The notes below the pieces were generated by a model. That model was not told the DNA's origin and did not search any database. It saw only the letters and a program-made list of their open reading frames with translations. Both the position numbers and the translations under genes were made by a program. Shown piece by piece: positions 1 to 10,110 of a DNA stretch of 64,000 nucleotides. Every line of letters starts with the position of its first letter. The first letter of the stretch is position 1. Origin of the DNA: Sipunculus nudus (Eukaryota > Annelida > Sipuncula > Golfingiida > Sipunculidae); assembly GCA_026874595.1 (NCBI GenBank), contig CM049318.1:8596741-8660740 (forward strand). The letters run 5' to 3'.

Positions 1-374
1 ACTGCTCAGGGGACGAAATAAAGTAAGTAATGTGGTCCGTACAAGTAAGTGCGATAATTGTTTCAAAGCAAATTAAGTAAAATTTTGCAAGCATGCGAAT
101 GTTAATTTAAACATATTCCAATTCAATAACAAATTTTGCTTTAAAGTTTGACAGTTGAGATTAGTAGTGCCGGCCGTACCACAAAGCCTAACAGGAAGGG
201 GTTAGTTTTAAGTCTAAACAAATTCTGGCGAAAGGGTAGTGAATTTCAACTTTATGAGAGAGTAAGAGAAAGATAGAGGTAAAGATACAAGCGATTATCG
301 CGGAATAAATGCTTTTCAAACTTCACGGCAATCGCTCAGGAATGGCGAAATTTGTGGGCGACAAGCAATTGACC
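1..374. other. AT-rich DNA, no gene seen
   Basis: No open frame of note, no RNA-gene signature and no tandem structure was seen before the first dispersed repeat copy. Confidence 0.5.
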
Positions 375-655
375 AATCTGTATGTAACCTTTGTCGCATA
401 TTCATTCGATGAATAATCATGAACAGAGTTGTTTCGAGCAACCAATAAAATTACCGTTTGCAAAATACAATCAATCACCCGACAACCTCAAAATTTGCAT
501 AATTTGGGGAATCTCCCAAACAGAACACATGAAGTCTTTACCAGTACCCCTATCCACGTGTTTTTCCGGGATATTTTTTATAAAGAAATGTTCCAGGCAA
601 AAGGCTTCAGGAGCCATTCACTGTGACAAATTATATGCACTTGTCTCACTAATCC
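375..655 (+). repeat. Dispersed repeat R1, copy 1
   Basis: This stretch is clearly related to the reverse complement of 23858-24140. Shared landmarks in order are ATATTCATTC near the start, CGAGCAACCAAT, TTTGCATAATTTGGG, CTCCCAAACAGAACAC, and TTCCAGGC near the end. Copy 1 carries about 25 extra bases after TTCCAGGCAAAAG. Both copies start near a small palindrome around ATTCATTCGATGAAT. No coding capacity is conserved: the 101-codon frame over copy 1 is not matched in the other copy. The size and palindromic end would suit a non-autonomous DNA transposon, but no family is assigned. Confidence 0.7.
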
Positions 656-941
656 ACAAAGTCCAGTTTTGGCATGAACATTCTGAAACGTTCTAAGTAT
701 AATATAAATGGAAGGTAATAAAATCGCCTAATGTTCCATGGGACTACTATTTTCATTTCGATTGACCGCATTGCCTTCTCCTTTCTTTTTTTATTTTACA
801 TGCATGCTCAATAGATGGCGCGCTTTGTTTGATTGTTGTGTACAGTATAAACCCGTTCTCTCGCATAGAGTGAAATTATTGTGTAGCGGCTCATTACCTG
901 TATTGGTTAATGGTTAATTGAGTATATTAAAACATGATTAT
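656..941. other. AT-rich DNA, no gene seen
   Basis: No feature recognised between repeat R1 and the first hAT-like MITE. Confidence 0.5.
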
Positions 942-1219
942 CAGGAGCGGATTAAGGGGCGTCTCAATCCCCCCCCCCCCCGCCCCCCAAAACACTAAAA
1001 ACAAATATGAAAAATGAGATGAATAAGCGCTTAATACCAAAACCAGAGTCGATTTTTACTTCATGATGCATTTTAAACTATACCATTTTTGCCAAATGAA
1101 ATCCTCAATTTCCAAAGTGTTTCTACATTATTTGAGGTGGAAATGTTCATTTCCTGACAATCTGAGCCCCCTCCCACCCCCCACCCGCACCCCCTTCCCA
1201 GATCTTGTTTCCGCCTCTA
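942..1219. mobile_element. hAT-like MITE (GGCGGATCCAGG family), copy 1
   Basis: The left end reads CAGGAGCGGATTAAGG and the right end CAGATCTTGTTTCCGCCTC, which pair as degraded versions of the inverted ends CAGGGGCGGATCCAGG and CTGGATCCGCCCCTG seen in better copies. Long C runs lie just inside both ends. The CAG...CTG termini suggest the hAT superfamily; no convincing 8-bp target duplication was found. No transposase is encoded. This is the most diverged of the five copies. Confidence 0.45.
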
Positions 1220-1319
1220 TTATTTTTATTTGCGGTTATACCGCCCTTACCGTTCAACGCGAAAACATTATTAACAGGAAGTGATCATGGCTCAGTTCAT
1301 TTCAGCTTTGAAAAGGCAT

Positions 1320-1453
1320 ATCTAATCTTTCTAATCAATCTAATCTATCTAATCTATCTAAGCTATCTACTACTACTCCTACTACTACTACTACTACTCC
1401 TACTACTACTACTACTAATACTACTACTGCTACTACTACTTCTTCTTCTTCTT
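1320..1453. repeat. Compound microsatellite (CTAAT/CTA/CTT)n
   Basis: TCTAATCTATCTAA-type units pass into a long CTA array with occasional CTC, AAT and TGC units, then into CTT. The poly-leucine frame on + and the poly-valine frame on - are direct products of the triplet array. Confidence 0.95.
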
Positions 1454-1804
1454 GAATATGCGGTCTGTTTATCCCAGAAAACCCGCAGAAATGGCCCATG
1501 ACATACGGCCCACTTTTCCAATCAGCGTCAGTCAGATGCCACATAATGCACACCAATCTTGCCCTTTCACTTGCCCCCTATTGAATTCCCGGCAGCATTA
1601 CATCACAGGTCTGTCGCACGGCATCCCACCGCTCTCCACCTCGCCATTGCTGACATTCACCTTGGTCCATTACCACAAAGAAGGAAATGGTTCCGTATCC
1701 ACCTCAAGACTTCGCTTCCTTACGGATCTGGGGTTTTCGCTTTCTTACGGGCCTGGGGCCGCACTTCGCGACAATATTCTCTTCCTCTGCAACGGGACCC
1801 AACG

Positions 1805-2010
1805 CAGAAGCGAATTCGGGGGGGGGGGGGGTCCAGGGGTTCCGGACCCGCCCCTCCTTTTTTCATCAGAAGCAACTTTTTTAAGGGCTTCAGACAAAAT
1901 TTTGCGGCCTAACCCCCCCCCCCCTTTTCCAGACTTGGAACCTTTTTATAGGGGTTTCATCAGTATTCCACGGTTGGACCCCCCTTTCCTAAATCCTGGA
2001 TCCGCCCCTG
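1805..2010. mobile_element. hAT-like MITE (GGCGGATCCAGG family), copy 2
   Basis: The left end CAGAAGCGAATTCGGGGG and right end CTAAATCCTGGATCCGCCCCTG are imperfect inverted repeats. A G run at 1819-1831 follows the left end and a C run sits mid-element, so the two halves mirror each other. The octamer region after the right end begins CAACGGG, and CAACGGG also occurs 8 bases upstream of the left end, but not exactly abutting it, so it is not accepted as a target duplication. Non-coding; the overlapping 200-codon and 117-codon frames are chance products. Confidence 0.65.
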
Positions 2011-2280
2011 CAACGGGTAGTTGCAGTATGATCCAAAGGATATATCTATTATGAACATCTCTTTCAGGTTATGTGTTTTACTGAACGTTCACAGGATGTC
2101 GCTGGTTTCAACCTCTCCATCAGGCTCGCCAAAGGAGTGCCTGGGAGAACAGCATGAAACAATGTGTCTTACAGGTCAAACTTACTGATGTTTCAAATTA
2201 TCGAAGGCTATTGAAACCCTAGAAGTACTCAGCCATGCTTGAGCAAGGTGGCGAAAATGTTAGGGCTCTGGACTCGTATT
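2011..2280. other. No feature recognised
   Basis: Unique-looking sequence without a supportable gene or repeat. Confidence 0.5.
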
Positions 2281-2391
2281 ATGTTGTTATTATCGTTATA
2301 ATTATTATTATTATAATTAGTATTTTTATTGTAATCATTATTTTTATTATTTTATTATAATTATTTTATTATTATTATCATTTTATTATTA

Positions 2392-2434
<43 letters not shown>

Positions 2435-2435
2435 C
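2281..2435. repeat. Microsatellite (ATT)n, degenerate to pure
   Basis: Imperfect ATT, ATTTT and ATA units at the left sharpen into pure ATT repeats at about 2395-2432. Confidence 0.95.
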
Positions 2436-3187
2436 AAGCATTTATATAGAGCCTTCTTTAAGACACAGCAAGCTTTATGGCACTTTCCAGTAATACAATG
2501 GCAGAAGACTAAAGTAGACTAAATAAATTATATGAGATGAAACATTCGGTTAAAGTTTAAAATAAAAGTTTGATTAATCAATTAAAAGGGGGACTAGAAT
2601 GAATAACTGTGTTTTCCATGAACTGGATAGTCATTTCATTATATCTATCTTGTTAATGTTTAAACTGACTAGAAAATATTGCAACTACTCCTTAACAATA
2701 TTCACACTAAAACAGGTGTTTTTAGGAGCACTTTATATGTTTCTCAAGCAGTTCGCAGTTCATTTTATTTCATTTTTCAGTTCTCCCGAATGACAGATCA
2801 CCAAAATGCTTGGTCTTGTTTTAGGGAATGCACAGCTGGATGGTATTCCTGGATCTCAGAGGTCTTCCTGGTGTTCTTACATCAAGTAGATCTTAATCTT
2901 TAATGTCATGTGATGCATCCTATTGTAAGGGTTTATGTGGATACAATAAGAGTAAATTAAAAAATATCACCTGAAACTAACTTCAATGGGCTTTCTTTCT
3001 GAGGACCAGCCGCTTGATTTTGCGTATTTTGAGGTAGAAGTTGTGGAACATAAAATTTCAATCCTTACCATTTTTTATCAAAACATATTTCTTTACTATC
3101 TTGGTCACTTTTTAACCTAAAGCAGATAATTTTTCCGTTTTGGGATGCATTACATCGACATTTCACGAAAATGGGTAAAAGTGGGAA
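2436..3187. other. AT-rich DNA, no gene seen
   Basis: Short open frames only (60-75 codons), with no recognisable domain. No repeats seen. Confidence 0.45.
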
Positions 3188-3470
3188 AAAGTCCAAAAAA
3201 TAAAAGGTATGGTACTCAGGCACGCAAGCGTCAATTTTAACCCCCGCATCAAAAATTTTTATTTTGATTTTTATCTTTCAAGAAGACAAATAATACAATT
3301 TATGTAGTGCTTTTACCTATTTAGCAAAAAATGTGTTATTTTCATGCATTTCCCTGATCATATGACATTTTAATTGTAACATAAATAAAAAGGTAAAAAA
3401 TAAAATACCTCCCGCCCCCACTGATTTCTGAAAAGAAGTGCCTGAGAACCATACCTTTTTTTGGCCTAAA
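3188..3470. repeat. Fold-back element with 22-bp inverted arms
   Basis: AAAAGGTATGGTACTCAGGCAC at 3202-3223 pairs with 3438-3459, whose reverse complement differs at one position (TTCTC for TACTC). Both arms have an A-rich stretch on the outside (CCAAAAAA). The 214-bp interior does not pair well beyond a C-rich patch on one side and its mate. This looks like a small fold-back or MITE-type element; no second copy was found in the window. Confidence 0.6.
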
Positions 3471-3950
3471 AGTTTGCCCCGTGTGGATGCACAGATGTGA
3501 CCTAAATGGAGCCGCCCTTGTTCTTGTCTGGAAGCCCTGACCTGTAATTGGACCATAATTTTATCAAACCGTGACAAAGATTCACAGAATTCACCAAATG
3601 TAATTCTCATTCAAAATAACACAATACAAATTAAAGTGTCTCCCGAAAAATATGTGATCCTAAAAGATCCTAATATTTTGATTCGGATGGACTCCAGACA
3701 GGGACAGCGCAGAGTTAGTCTCTCAAGGATATCATAGGTGTCGCTACCTGTCAAAAATCGACTGGTGTTTGTTTTTATCAAGTTAGTTGTCATACATATA
3801 TGGAATATCTTTGTGTGGGAAACGCTTTCGGTTAGCAATAGAAAAATTTTAACTCCGCCCGTTAAGAGCTGATAATAAAACACTTGATATCACCCGACAA
3901 TGCTGGTTTTCTTGTCGAGAATATTGTGTTAATATCTTCTGACTCTGTAG
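3471..3950. other. No feature recognised
   Basis: A 90-codon frame on - (3611-3883) has no recognisable domain and no supporting neighbours. Nothing else seen. Confidence 0.4.
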
Positions 3951-4295
3951 ATTAAATGTCTGTTGACACTGCTATTTATACTGTCTGTCGATACTGCGGT
4001 CTTAATATCTGCTTAATCTCTTCCTACGCCTTTTAATATTCCGAGACTGTCTGACTGTCTACTGAAACTGGTTTACGTTTGATGAAACAATTTATTGTCT
4101 GCTGACACTTTGTAATGTCTGCTAACAAGTTTTAATGTCTACTGACGTCTTAATGGCTGTTGACACGTTTTGATGTCCGCCGATACTTTAATGTCTGCTG
4201 ACGTGTTTAGATGCCTTCTGACGTTTTTGAAGTCAGCTGGAACTTTTTACTGTTTCTGGATCCGTTTAGTGTCTGCGGACACTGCTGTGCATCTG
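3951..4295. repeat. Degenerate short-period array (TAATGTCTGCTGACACTT-like)
   Basis: About 17 imperfect units of roughly 18-21 bp share the core TGTCTGCTGACACTTT (variants TGTCTACTGACGTCTT, TGTCCGCCGATACTTT, TGTCTGCGGACACTGC). Units vary in length, so the array is old. No open frame is kept across it. Confidence 0.7.
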
Positions 4296-5130
4296 TGATT
4301 TTTTTAATGAAATTCTGCCATGTCAGTTAAGTTAAATACTTATTATCTGTTTGACCGGTGTATCTTATAACAATATTAATACTGTCTGGCAGCGCAGTAG
4401 GCCTGTATGTACATGCTTGCTGGCAGGCGCCGGATACGCTGAAACCTCTGAAGACTAAGACTTGAAGGTTTACCTGAAGCTTCAAGGACATGAGAAGGAA
4501 ATGAATGTATACCTGGCAGTGTTCACCTGATGTGACGTGTAATTTAGTCTAACAAAAAGAACATTCGTAGTTAGATTTACATGGACCAGAAGCCTTAGAA
4601 TAGAATTAAAGCTTTCTTGAGATATTTAAAGAATATCGCTTCAGGCCAATGCTTTGTGAGGCGATGATCTAATGCAAAAAGGGGTTTTTGTTTTAAGCGC
4701 CATCTAGGGGACTTTCCTAAAACCATTAGAATGATTGACGATTAATGACCAATTTTTAAATCGCCTTCGTTTTATAATGTTTTTGGTTTTTTTTATCTCT
4801 ATAGATAAAGAAGTTACTGATAAAGGGAAGTTGTGCATATAAGGTAAATCTAAATCCCTTTTTTAATATTATAATTATAACTTTAAGGTTAAATGATTTC
4901 AGGACTATCCAATGTGCAGATGGAAACTTCTCACTCAAGGTATCTTGCGTCTTCTCCATGTTTGTGCAAGCATGGACTTGAATTCTTATTGGTATATTTA
5001 ATTGCATAAACATTTTAACTTAATATTACCTAAATTTAACTGAGCGCTTAAAAATTTTAATGAACAGAAAGCACAGTCCCAAAATATCAATATTTCTTTA
5101 TCGAGAGCTTCTGGCACTTCGCCCTTAGTC
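4296..5130. other. AT-rich DNA, no gene seen
   Basis: Nothing supportable. An 85-codon frame on - (4756-5013) has no recognised features. Confidence 0.4.
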
Positions 5131-5252
5131 TCTCTGTACCTGGATCTGTACCCAGGTCTAAAAAATAAACTCTGTACCTCTACCTGAACATTTCACTGTT
5201 ACCTGTACCTGTACATATGTAATATGGCATGTACCTGGACCCAAACCTGAAT
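5131..5252. repeat. Degenerate hexamer tract (TACCTG)n
   Basis: TGTACCTG, TGTACCTC, CTACCTGAA and TGTACCTGG recur about ten times over 120 bases with loose spacing; it is an eroded short tandem repeat. Confidence 0.6.
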
Positions 5253-5430
5253 AATGGCTCAAAGGCCCTCATGTACATACACCGAGATATACCAGTTGAG
5301 TTTTTACTCAGAACACCCAGGAGGGTGGTTCTCTCTGACACCATTAATCATTAATTGAATGAAATATTTCCCATATTTTAATGCAATGACAGTATCTGGG
5401 GGCTTCGCTCCATGTGCAACTTGTGGGATC

Positions 5431-5455
5431 GGGGGGGGGGGGGGGGGGGGGGGGG
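5431..5455. repeat. Poly-G run (25 G)
   Basis: Twenty-five consecutive G, the longest homopolymer in the window. It is read as poly-proline on the - strand, which explains the open frame over it. Long G runs of this kind can form quadruplexes and are also prone to length error in sequencing. Confidence 0.95.
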
Positions 5456-5776
5456 CTTAGGAAGCCATCTAAACCCTGGCCCTCAGGGCCTGCCCTCCAG
5501 CAAACATACCTTCTAAATCCGACCCTGACCCAAAAGTATTTTATTTCCATACCATTCCAATAACTAATACGTTAAAACAAAAGGACTCTCATACGAGCAT
5601 ACACATTTGTCCATAGAAACATATCGGTGATTTTTAAATGTTCAACTCGTGACTAAAAATACTTACAATGTTGTCGAAGAAGTAGTTAGCTAATGGTAAG
5701 TGGCTTGTAAAAACATTTGTCAATAGTTAAATTAATCATTATGCATTTGCTTAATGCATAATTTTGTATATAAATA

Positions 5777-5832
5777 AATATATATATATATATATATAGA
5801 AACATTATAAAAATAAATATATAAATTTTATT

Positions 5833-5879
<47 letters not shown>
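5777..5879. repeat. Microsatellite (TA)n, two blocks
   Basis: Pure TA at about 5777-5798 and 5838-5879, separated by A/T-only sequence. Confidence 0.95.
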
Positions 5880-5885
<6 letters not shown>

Positions 5886-5886
5886 T

Positions 5887-6012
5887 TATTTATTTATTTT
5901 ACACGGATTGTACAAATACTTATCAAAACAAATGGAGGCACACTTCATGGCGTTCGTCAGTGTCTATGGAGGTGGAGGAAATCGGAGAATCCGAGGAAAG
6001 CCATCTATAAAG
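5887..6012 (+). repeat. Dispersed repeat R2, copy 1
   Basis: Shares an ordered series of blocks with 24216-24360: TATTTTACACGGATTGTACAA, GGAGGCACACTTCATGG, and GGTGGAGGAAATCGGAGAAT. The second copy has GGTGGAGGAAACCGGAGGAC. Same orientation in both. No family assigned; the widespread GGAGGAAACCGGAG block may have coding ancestry but no frame survives here. Confidence 0.65.
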
Positions 6013-6399
6013 ACATAAACATGATATGAAATCACGCTCTGAAATCACTAAATTAAATTTAATAACCTAAAGAAATTGCAAAATATTGCTTTTACAGTAT
6101 TTACCGGGTAATATTTATTCAATATACGAATAGTTGAACTAATATATAGCATACACTAAAACACAGATAATATTAAACTCGTTGCCGCCCAGAGGACATG
6201 TGAGTTATAATCAATAGCGTTCAACACACTGTACAGAATGTCTTGCTTGGTCAATATCGCTGCGCGATGCAGCACTGTAATAGCGGCAGTAACAAATATT
6301 ATCTGCTTTAATGATTATACACACGAACACAAACATGCATATGAATTCATATTAAATAGTAAAGCATCGTTTTATCGTCCGTGGTCTAGTTCCCTTGAC

Positions 6400-6427
6400 T
6401 GACGTCACAGAGGAGCAAATGACGTCA
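6400..6427. promoter_or_regulatory. Pair of perfect CRE octamers
   Basis: TGACGTCA occurs at 6400-6407 and 6420-6427, 20 bp apart, that is, close to two helical turns. TGACGTCA is the established CREB/ATF site. No promoter or exon can be placed near them, so function is only suggested. Confidence 0.4.
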
Positions 6428-6926
6428 TGGGAATAAAGCGGATTATCATGCCTGGCTCCCTTGTGTATCGACCTTACTGCAAGTAACTGGGACAGAGACA
6501 GGCCTTGACTCAGCCACATCCAGCCTGATGTCAATAATTACAGTGATGCAAAGCTTGCTCCAGATTCAGTTGATGTATGATGCCATTCCTTTTGCTGTGA
6601 GAGTGAAATATCTAGCCAGAACCTGACCTAGAGAAGCCTCGTTTAAAAACGTTTCAAGGTTTGTTTGGAAAGTGTAAAAATCCCGCCAGGCATGTTTATG
6701 AACAGGCATCACGTGGCATCGAGCAATTGGTTATATTTAAATACAAATATTGAGCAACCACACAGGTGATGGCGTGAAATAAAACAGGAAAAATTAAACT
6801 GATGCTGCCAGTTGTATACACAAGAACAGGTGTACTGCCAAAACGAACTTTCTAGTTGAAGTAACAATAGCAGAAATTAACTTTGGTAGGTTTTTAATTT
6901 TCTGTTTCTATTTTGAGATGGAATCT

Positions 6927-6928
<2 letters not shown>
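6428..6928. other. No feature recognised
   Basis: Moderate-GC to AT-rich sequence with no supportable gene or repeat. Confidence 0.45.

Positions 6929-6980
<52 letters not shown>
6929..6980. repeat. Microsatellite (CT)n
   Basis: CCTCC followed by about 24 uninterrupted CT units. It explains the arginine/glutamate-rich frame on the - strand. Confidence 0.95.
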
Positions 6981-6982
<2 letters not shown>

Positions 6983-7167
6983 AATATACAGGAATTTGAA
7001 CTTTGGTCAGAACAAGTGCCTCACTCAAACAAGTTGAATGGATAGATCGTAAAAAAAAGCAATTTATGAAAAGCATTTTTTATTAATGAACCATTCGCAT
7101 ATTTTTTTTTCATTTTCCCAGGAATTTCTCAAAATGTTATCCCATAATGAAAAAAATAAATAAATTA

Positions 7168-7179
7168 CCCCCCCCCCCC
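7168..7179. repeat. Poly-C run (12 C)
   Basis: Twelve C followed by TCCCC. Confidence 0.9.
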
Positions 7180-7359
7180 TCCCCATCCTCACGTTTTCGT
7201 GTCTTCATGCAAAAATAAAATAAGCTTAATTTTTCTTTCTGATTTTGTATTATCTGTCTCCTGTACAACATGGGTGTGTTATTCAAACATTGGTGTAAGC
7301 AGTATTTTGGTCCCCCTGCCATGATTTTGGAATTTTTATACCTCAGCAAAGAAGGTATT

Positions 7360-7445
7360 ACATTTTGGTTGGTTAGTATGTCTGTCAGCGCTTTACGTAA
7401 AAATTTATGCACGGAATTTGATGAAATTTTTGTGAAGGGTCAGGG
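7360..7445 (+). repeat. Dispersed repeat R3, copy 1
   Basis: TTTTGGTTGGTTAGTATGTCTGTCAG followed by GGAATTTGATGAAATTTTTGTGA resembles the reverse complement of 35080-35160 (GGTTGGTTTTGTCTGTTAG then GATTTTGATGAAATTTTGATGA). Short diverged matches of this form are typical of old interspersed repeats. No family is assigned. Confidence 0.45.
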
Positions 7446-8269
7446 GAACAACCTAAGGTAAGTCCATTAAGTTTAGGAGGTTATCTTGATCACCGGAAAA
7501 TACTTTTGATTCAAAGGTTAACAAGCATTTTGACACGGGTGATCCCTTTTCCATGGGAAGAACTATATATCTATTAGTTCCAGCTTTTATTTACCAACTG
7601 GTCAGGTGACTTCCTGTTGCTCTAGCGTGACACTAAAGTACAATACATGAACGCTTGATTAAATTTGCGGTCCTTGCTTGGGTGTCCAGGTCCTCTTACA
7701 CATCCAGTTTAAAAGTTGAGCCGTTTTGAAAAACTTGCTGTTTGATTAATCACAAACAATTAAAAAATATACATATAAATGGAAATAAAAATAAATTTAA
7801 ACACTCCAGAGCTATTCCAATTGTAGGTCTGTACGTGTGTTCTGATCAAATAAGAATCCTTTTTAAACTATTTATCATATCTTATTACTTACATGTCCAT
7901 GTAACCAAAACGGATCGGATCGAGATATTTACACTCTGTTCGAGTTTTTATTCGACTGCCTTTTGTAAACACTGTGTATAACCTGCATCCGGGATTCAAC
8001 ATAATCTAAAGATGGTTTGGAGGTTTCTCATGATGATGAATTATTTTCTTGTTATATAATAAATGCAAGACTTTAGAGGTAATGCAACCTAATCTTAAAT
8101 TAACTTGAACAGCTGGACTACATCTGTCGTCTATTGAAAAATTCAAATGAACAAATTTCATTTTAAACATGTAATTATATGATGATTTTTCTTATTAACA
8201 TCAAACATGTATACTACTTTTCTGTTAAAGTCGTTATTCGGTCAAGAAATGATTAATCTTTGAAGGACA
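7446..8269. other. AT-rich DNA, no gene seen
   Basis: No supportable gene. A 79-codon frame at 7742-7981 shows no recognised motif. Confidence 0.4.
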
Positions 8270-8900
8270 AGCCACGCTCGTGACCAGCCGAACTCTGACG
8301 TCATCGCGTCATAAATGATTTGTTTTATTAAACAGTACATATGCACGGGATGCGGTCAACGCCGAGCCGGAGTGATGCCATCGTCCCGAGGAGAGTCACT
8401 TTTATTTACTGACGATATTAGGATTATGTAGGGTTGAAATTTAATAGATTATATATGCAAAAGAAATCTCCTTCACATATTCAGTGATCTAAATATCACT
8501 GGGCATTGGATTGCTATTGGGACTGTGACGACCACAGAAATAAATGGCGGCAAAATAGCTTACCGCTCAGACTGGTAAACACTGAAGAAATACTATTGTT
8601 AAGTGCACGGGCACGGAATAAAACACGCCGTTAAGCTTCGGCCGGGCATCATTTACAAACAAACACGCAGTTGCTCCAGCCTTCCGACGCAAGTCAATGC
8701 AAAAATGGTGAGGTTTCTCATTTTGAAGACTAGGTCAAGAACGGTTGCCATGGCGACCCAAAGCTCTGACGTCATACGCTTGTGTCACTGGCGGACGGGG
8801 TGCTGGTGAGACACGTCTCAGGAATGGCGCTAGATGCGTGTTGTAGCATTGATCCGAGCGGGCTTCAACGTCGCTTCCAAAAATAGCTTCCCCATGGGAA
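8270..8900. promoter_or_regulatory. Candidate cis-regulatory island (CRE, X-box)
   Basis: GC and CpG content rise relative to the flanks. There is a perfect CRE (TGACGTCA) at 8296-8303. At 8744-8757 lies GTTGCCATGGCGAC, a near-perfect inverted-repeat RFX (X-box) site, one base off the palindromic GTTGCCATGGCAAC, followed after nine bases by a second perfect CRE at 8767-8774. An RFX site next to a CRE is known from vertebrate MHC class II promoters (X1/X2 boxes), and X-boxes also mark ciliary genes. No TATA box, start or exon could be placed, so the target gene, if any, is unknown. Confidence 0.4.
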
Positions 8901-9619
8901 TAAATTCTTAGGCTTGGCAAATGCCTTGACAGAGAAGCAACACTGCAGAACATATAACATCTCTAACACATGTAAAATCCGAGTGTTTCATGTAAACGCC
9001 CTGCTGCTAATTCGCATTGCATCTCTACCATGCAATCCTTCCCATGCACAAATAAGTAAAAACATTATTGGTTGCACGGGTTCAACAAAGAACATAACAT
9101 TGTTATAGAATATGCGGTATTAAGTGATGGAAGGAACAGCTCTCAGAAACCAAAAGTCCCTCTGAGAAGCATTTGCAGTAATAAAGATGATGCTAGTACC
9201 AAATGCTGGTATGAACAAGTCAAAGCTGTGCAATAGTGCTGACTCACCAACAATAACAACAAGACTGTGATGGACCTGGCTGACGTCTACAGAAAACAGG
9301 CTGACCATTCATCGGTGTACTTATCCTCTAAAATGCAAATATGCAATTGCTGACCCCCCGGGGTAAAATGTACCTGCTGCACGTTCAAGCTAACCTCCTT
9401 AACAATGATGATTACACTTGACTTCTTTCAATATTTAATATATAATATTTTAAACCTGAAACCCCCGGCTGTTAGAATGTAACGATTGTCTATAGATATT
9501 GGGATTTCTATAGAAATATGAAAACCTCATGAGGTTTTATTATTTTTTTGCTTAGGGTGTCATGGGTGTCCTATAGTATCGTGAGAAAAAGAGATTTTTT
9601 TCCATGTCTTGTACAAGTT
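8901..9619. other. No gene recognised
   Basis: Short open frames on both strands (60-70 codons) without recognisable features. Confidence 0.4.
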
Positions 9620-10110
9620 TCCGTTTTAGGTCTGTTACCCCACGTCCATGTCAACATAAACACCATTTAAAAGTTTCACTAATACACAAACGTTTTGGTT
9701 ACGTTGCGTTCGTGTCAACATCTAGACCTGTTAACTGCTTTACATTTATTTCAACATGCAGACTGTCTGAGAGCTTCAAGTTCGTGTCAACGTGCAGACC
9801 GTTTGACAGCGTCACGTTCGTGTCAACATGCAGACCGTTTGACAGCGTATCGTTCGTGTCAACATGCAGACCGTTTGAGAGCGTCACGTTCGTGTCATCA
9901 TGCAGACCCATTGACAGCTTAACGATCGGTTTCACGTTCGTGTCAATTTGCAGACCATTTGACAGTTTTCAATATATATCACTTCACATGCATTTTAAAG
10001 TGCAGACCATCAAAATGTGGTAACATACAGATATACTGATAGCTTCACGCACATTCCAGCATTTAGACCTCTAGACAGCTTCAGCTTTATGTAAACATGC
10101 AGACTTCATT
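9620..10110. repeat. 36-bp minisatellite
   Basis: The unit is close to GTTCGTGTCAACATGCAGAC followed by CGTTTGACAGCGTCAC (36 bp). The best units run from about 9775 to 9960 at exact 36-base steps (GTCAACGTGCAG at 9786, then 9822, 9858, 9894). One later unit has a 12-bp insertion. Units decay outward to 9620 and 10110. Because 36 is a multiple of three and the consensus lacks stops in some frames, open frames of 139 codons (+) and 78 codons (-) appear; both are treated as repeat artefacts. A decayed relative is at 16070-16200. Confidence 0.9.

Noticed and set aside
1786-2018. Target-site duplication CAACGGG around MITE copy 2
   Set aside because: The left occurrence is 8 bases away from the element end, so it does not abut as a real duplication should.
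1205-2054. Poly-leucine, poly-valine and 200-codon proteins
   Set aside because: They are read through a CTA microsatellite and a MITE with G/C runs.
5344-5550. Proline-rich protein on -
   Set aside because: The proline run is the complement of the G25 homopolymer.
9604-10023. A 139-codon repeat protein (+) and 78-codon protein (-)
   Set aside because: Produced by the 36-bp minisatellite period; both strands are open over the same DNA.
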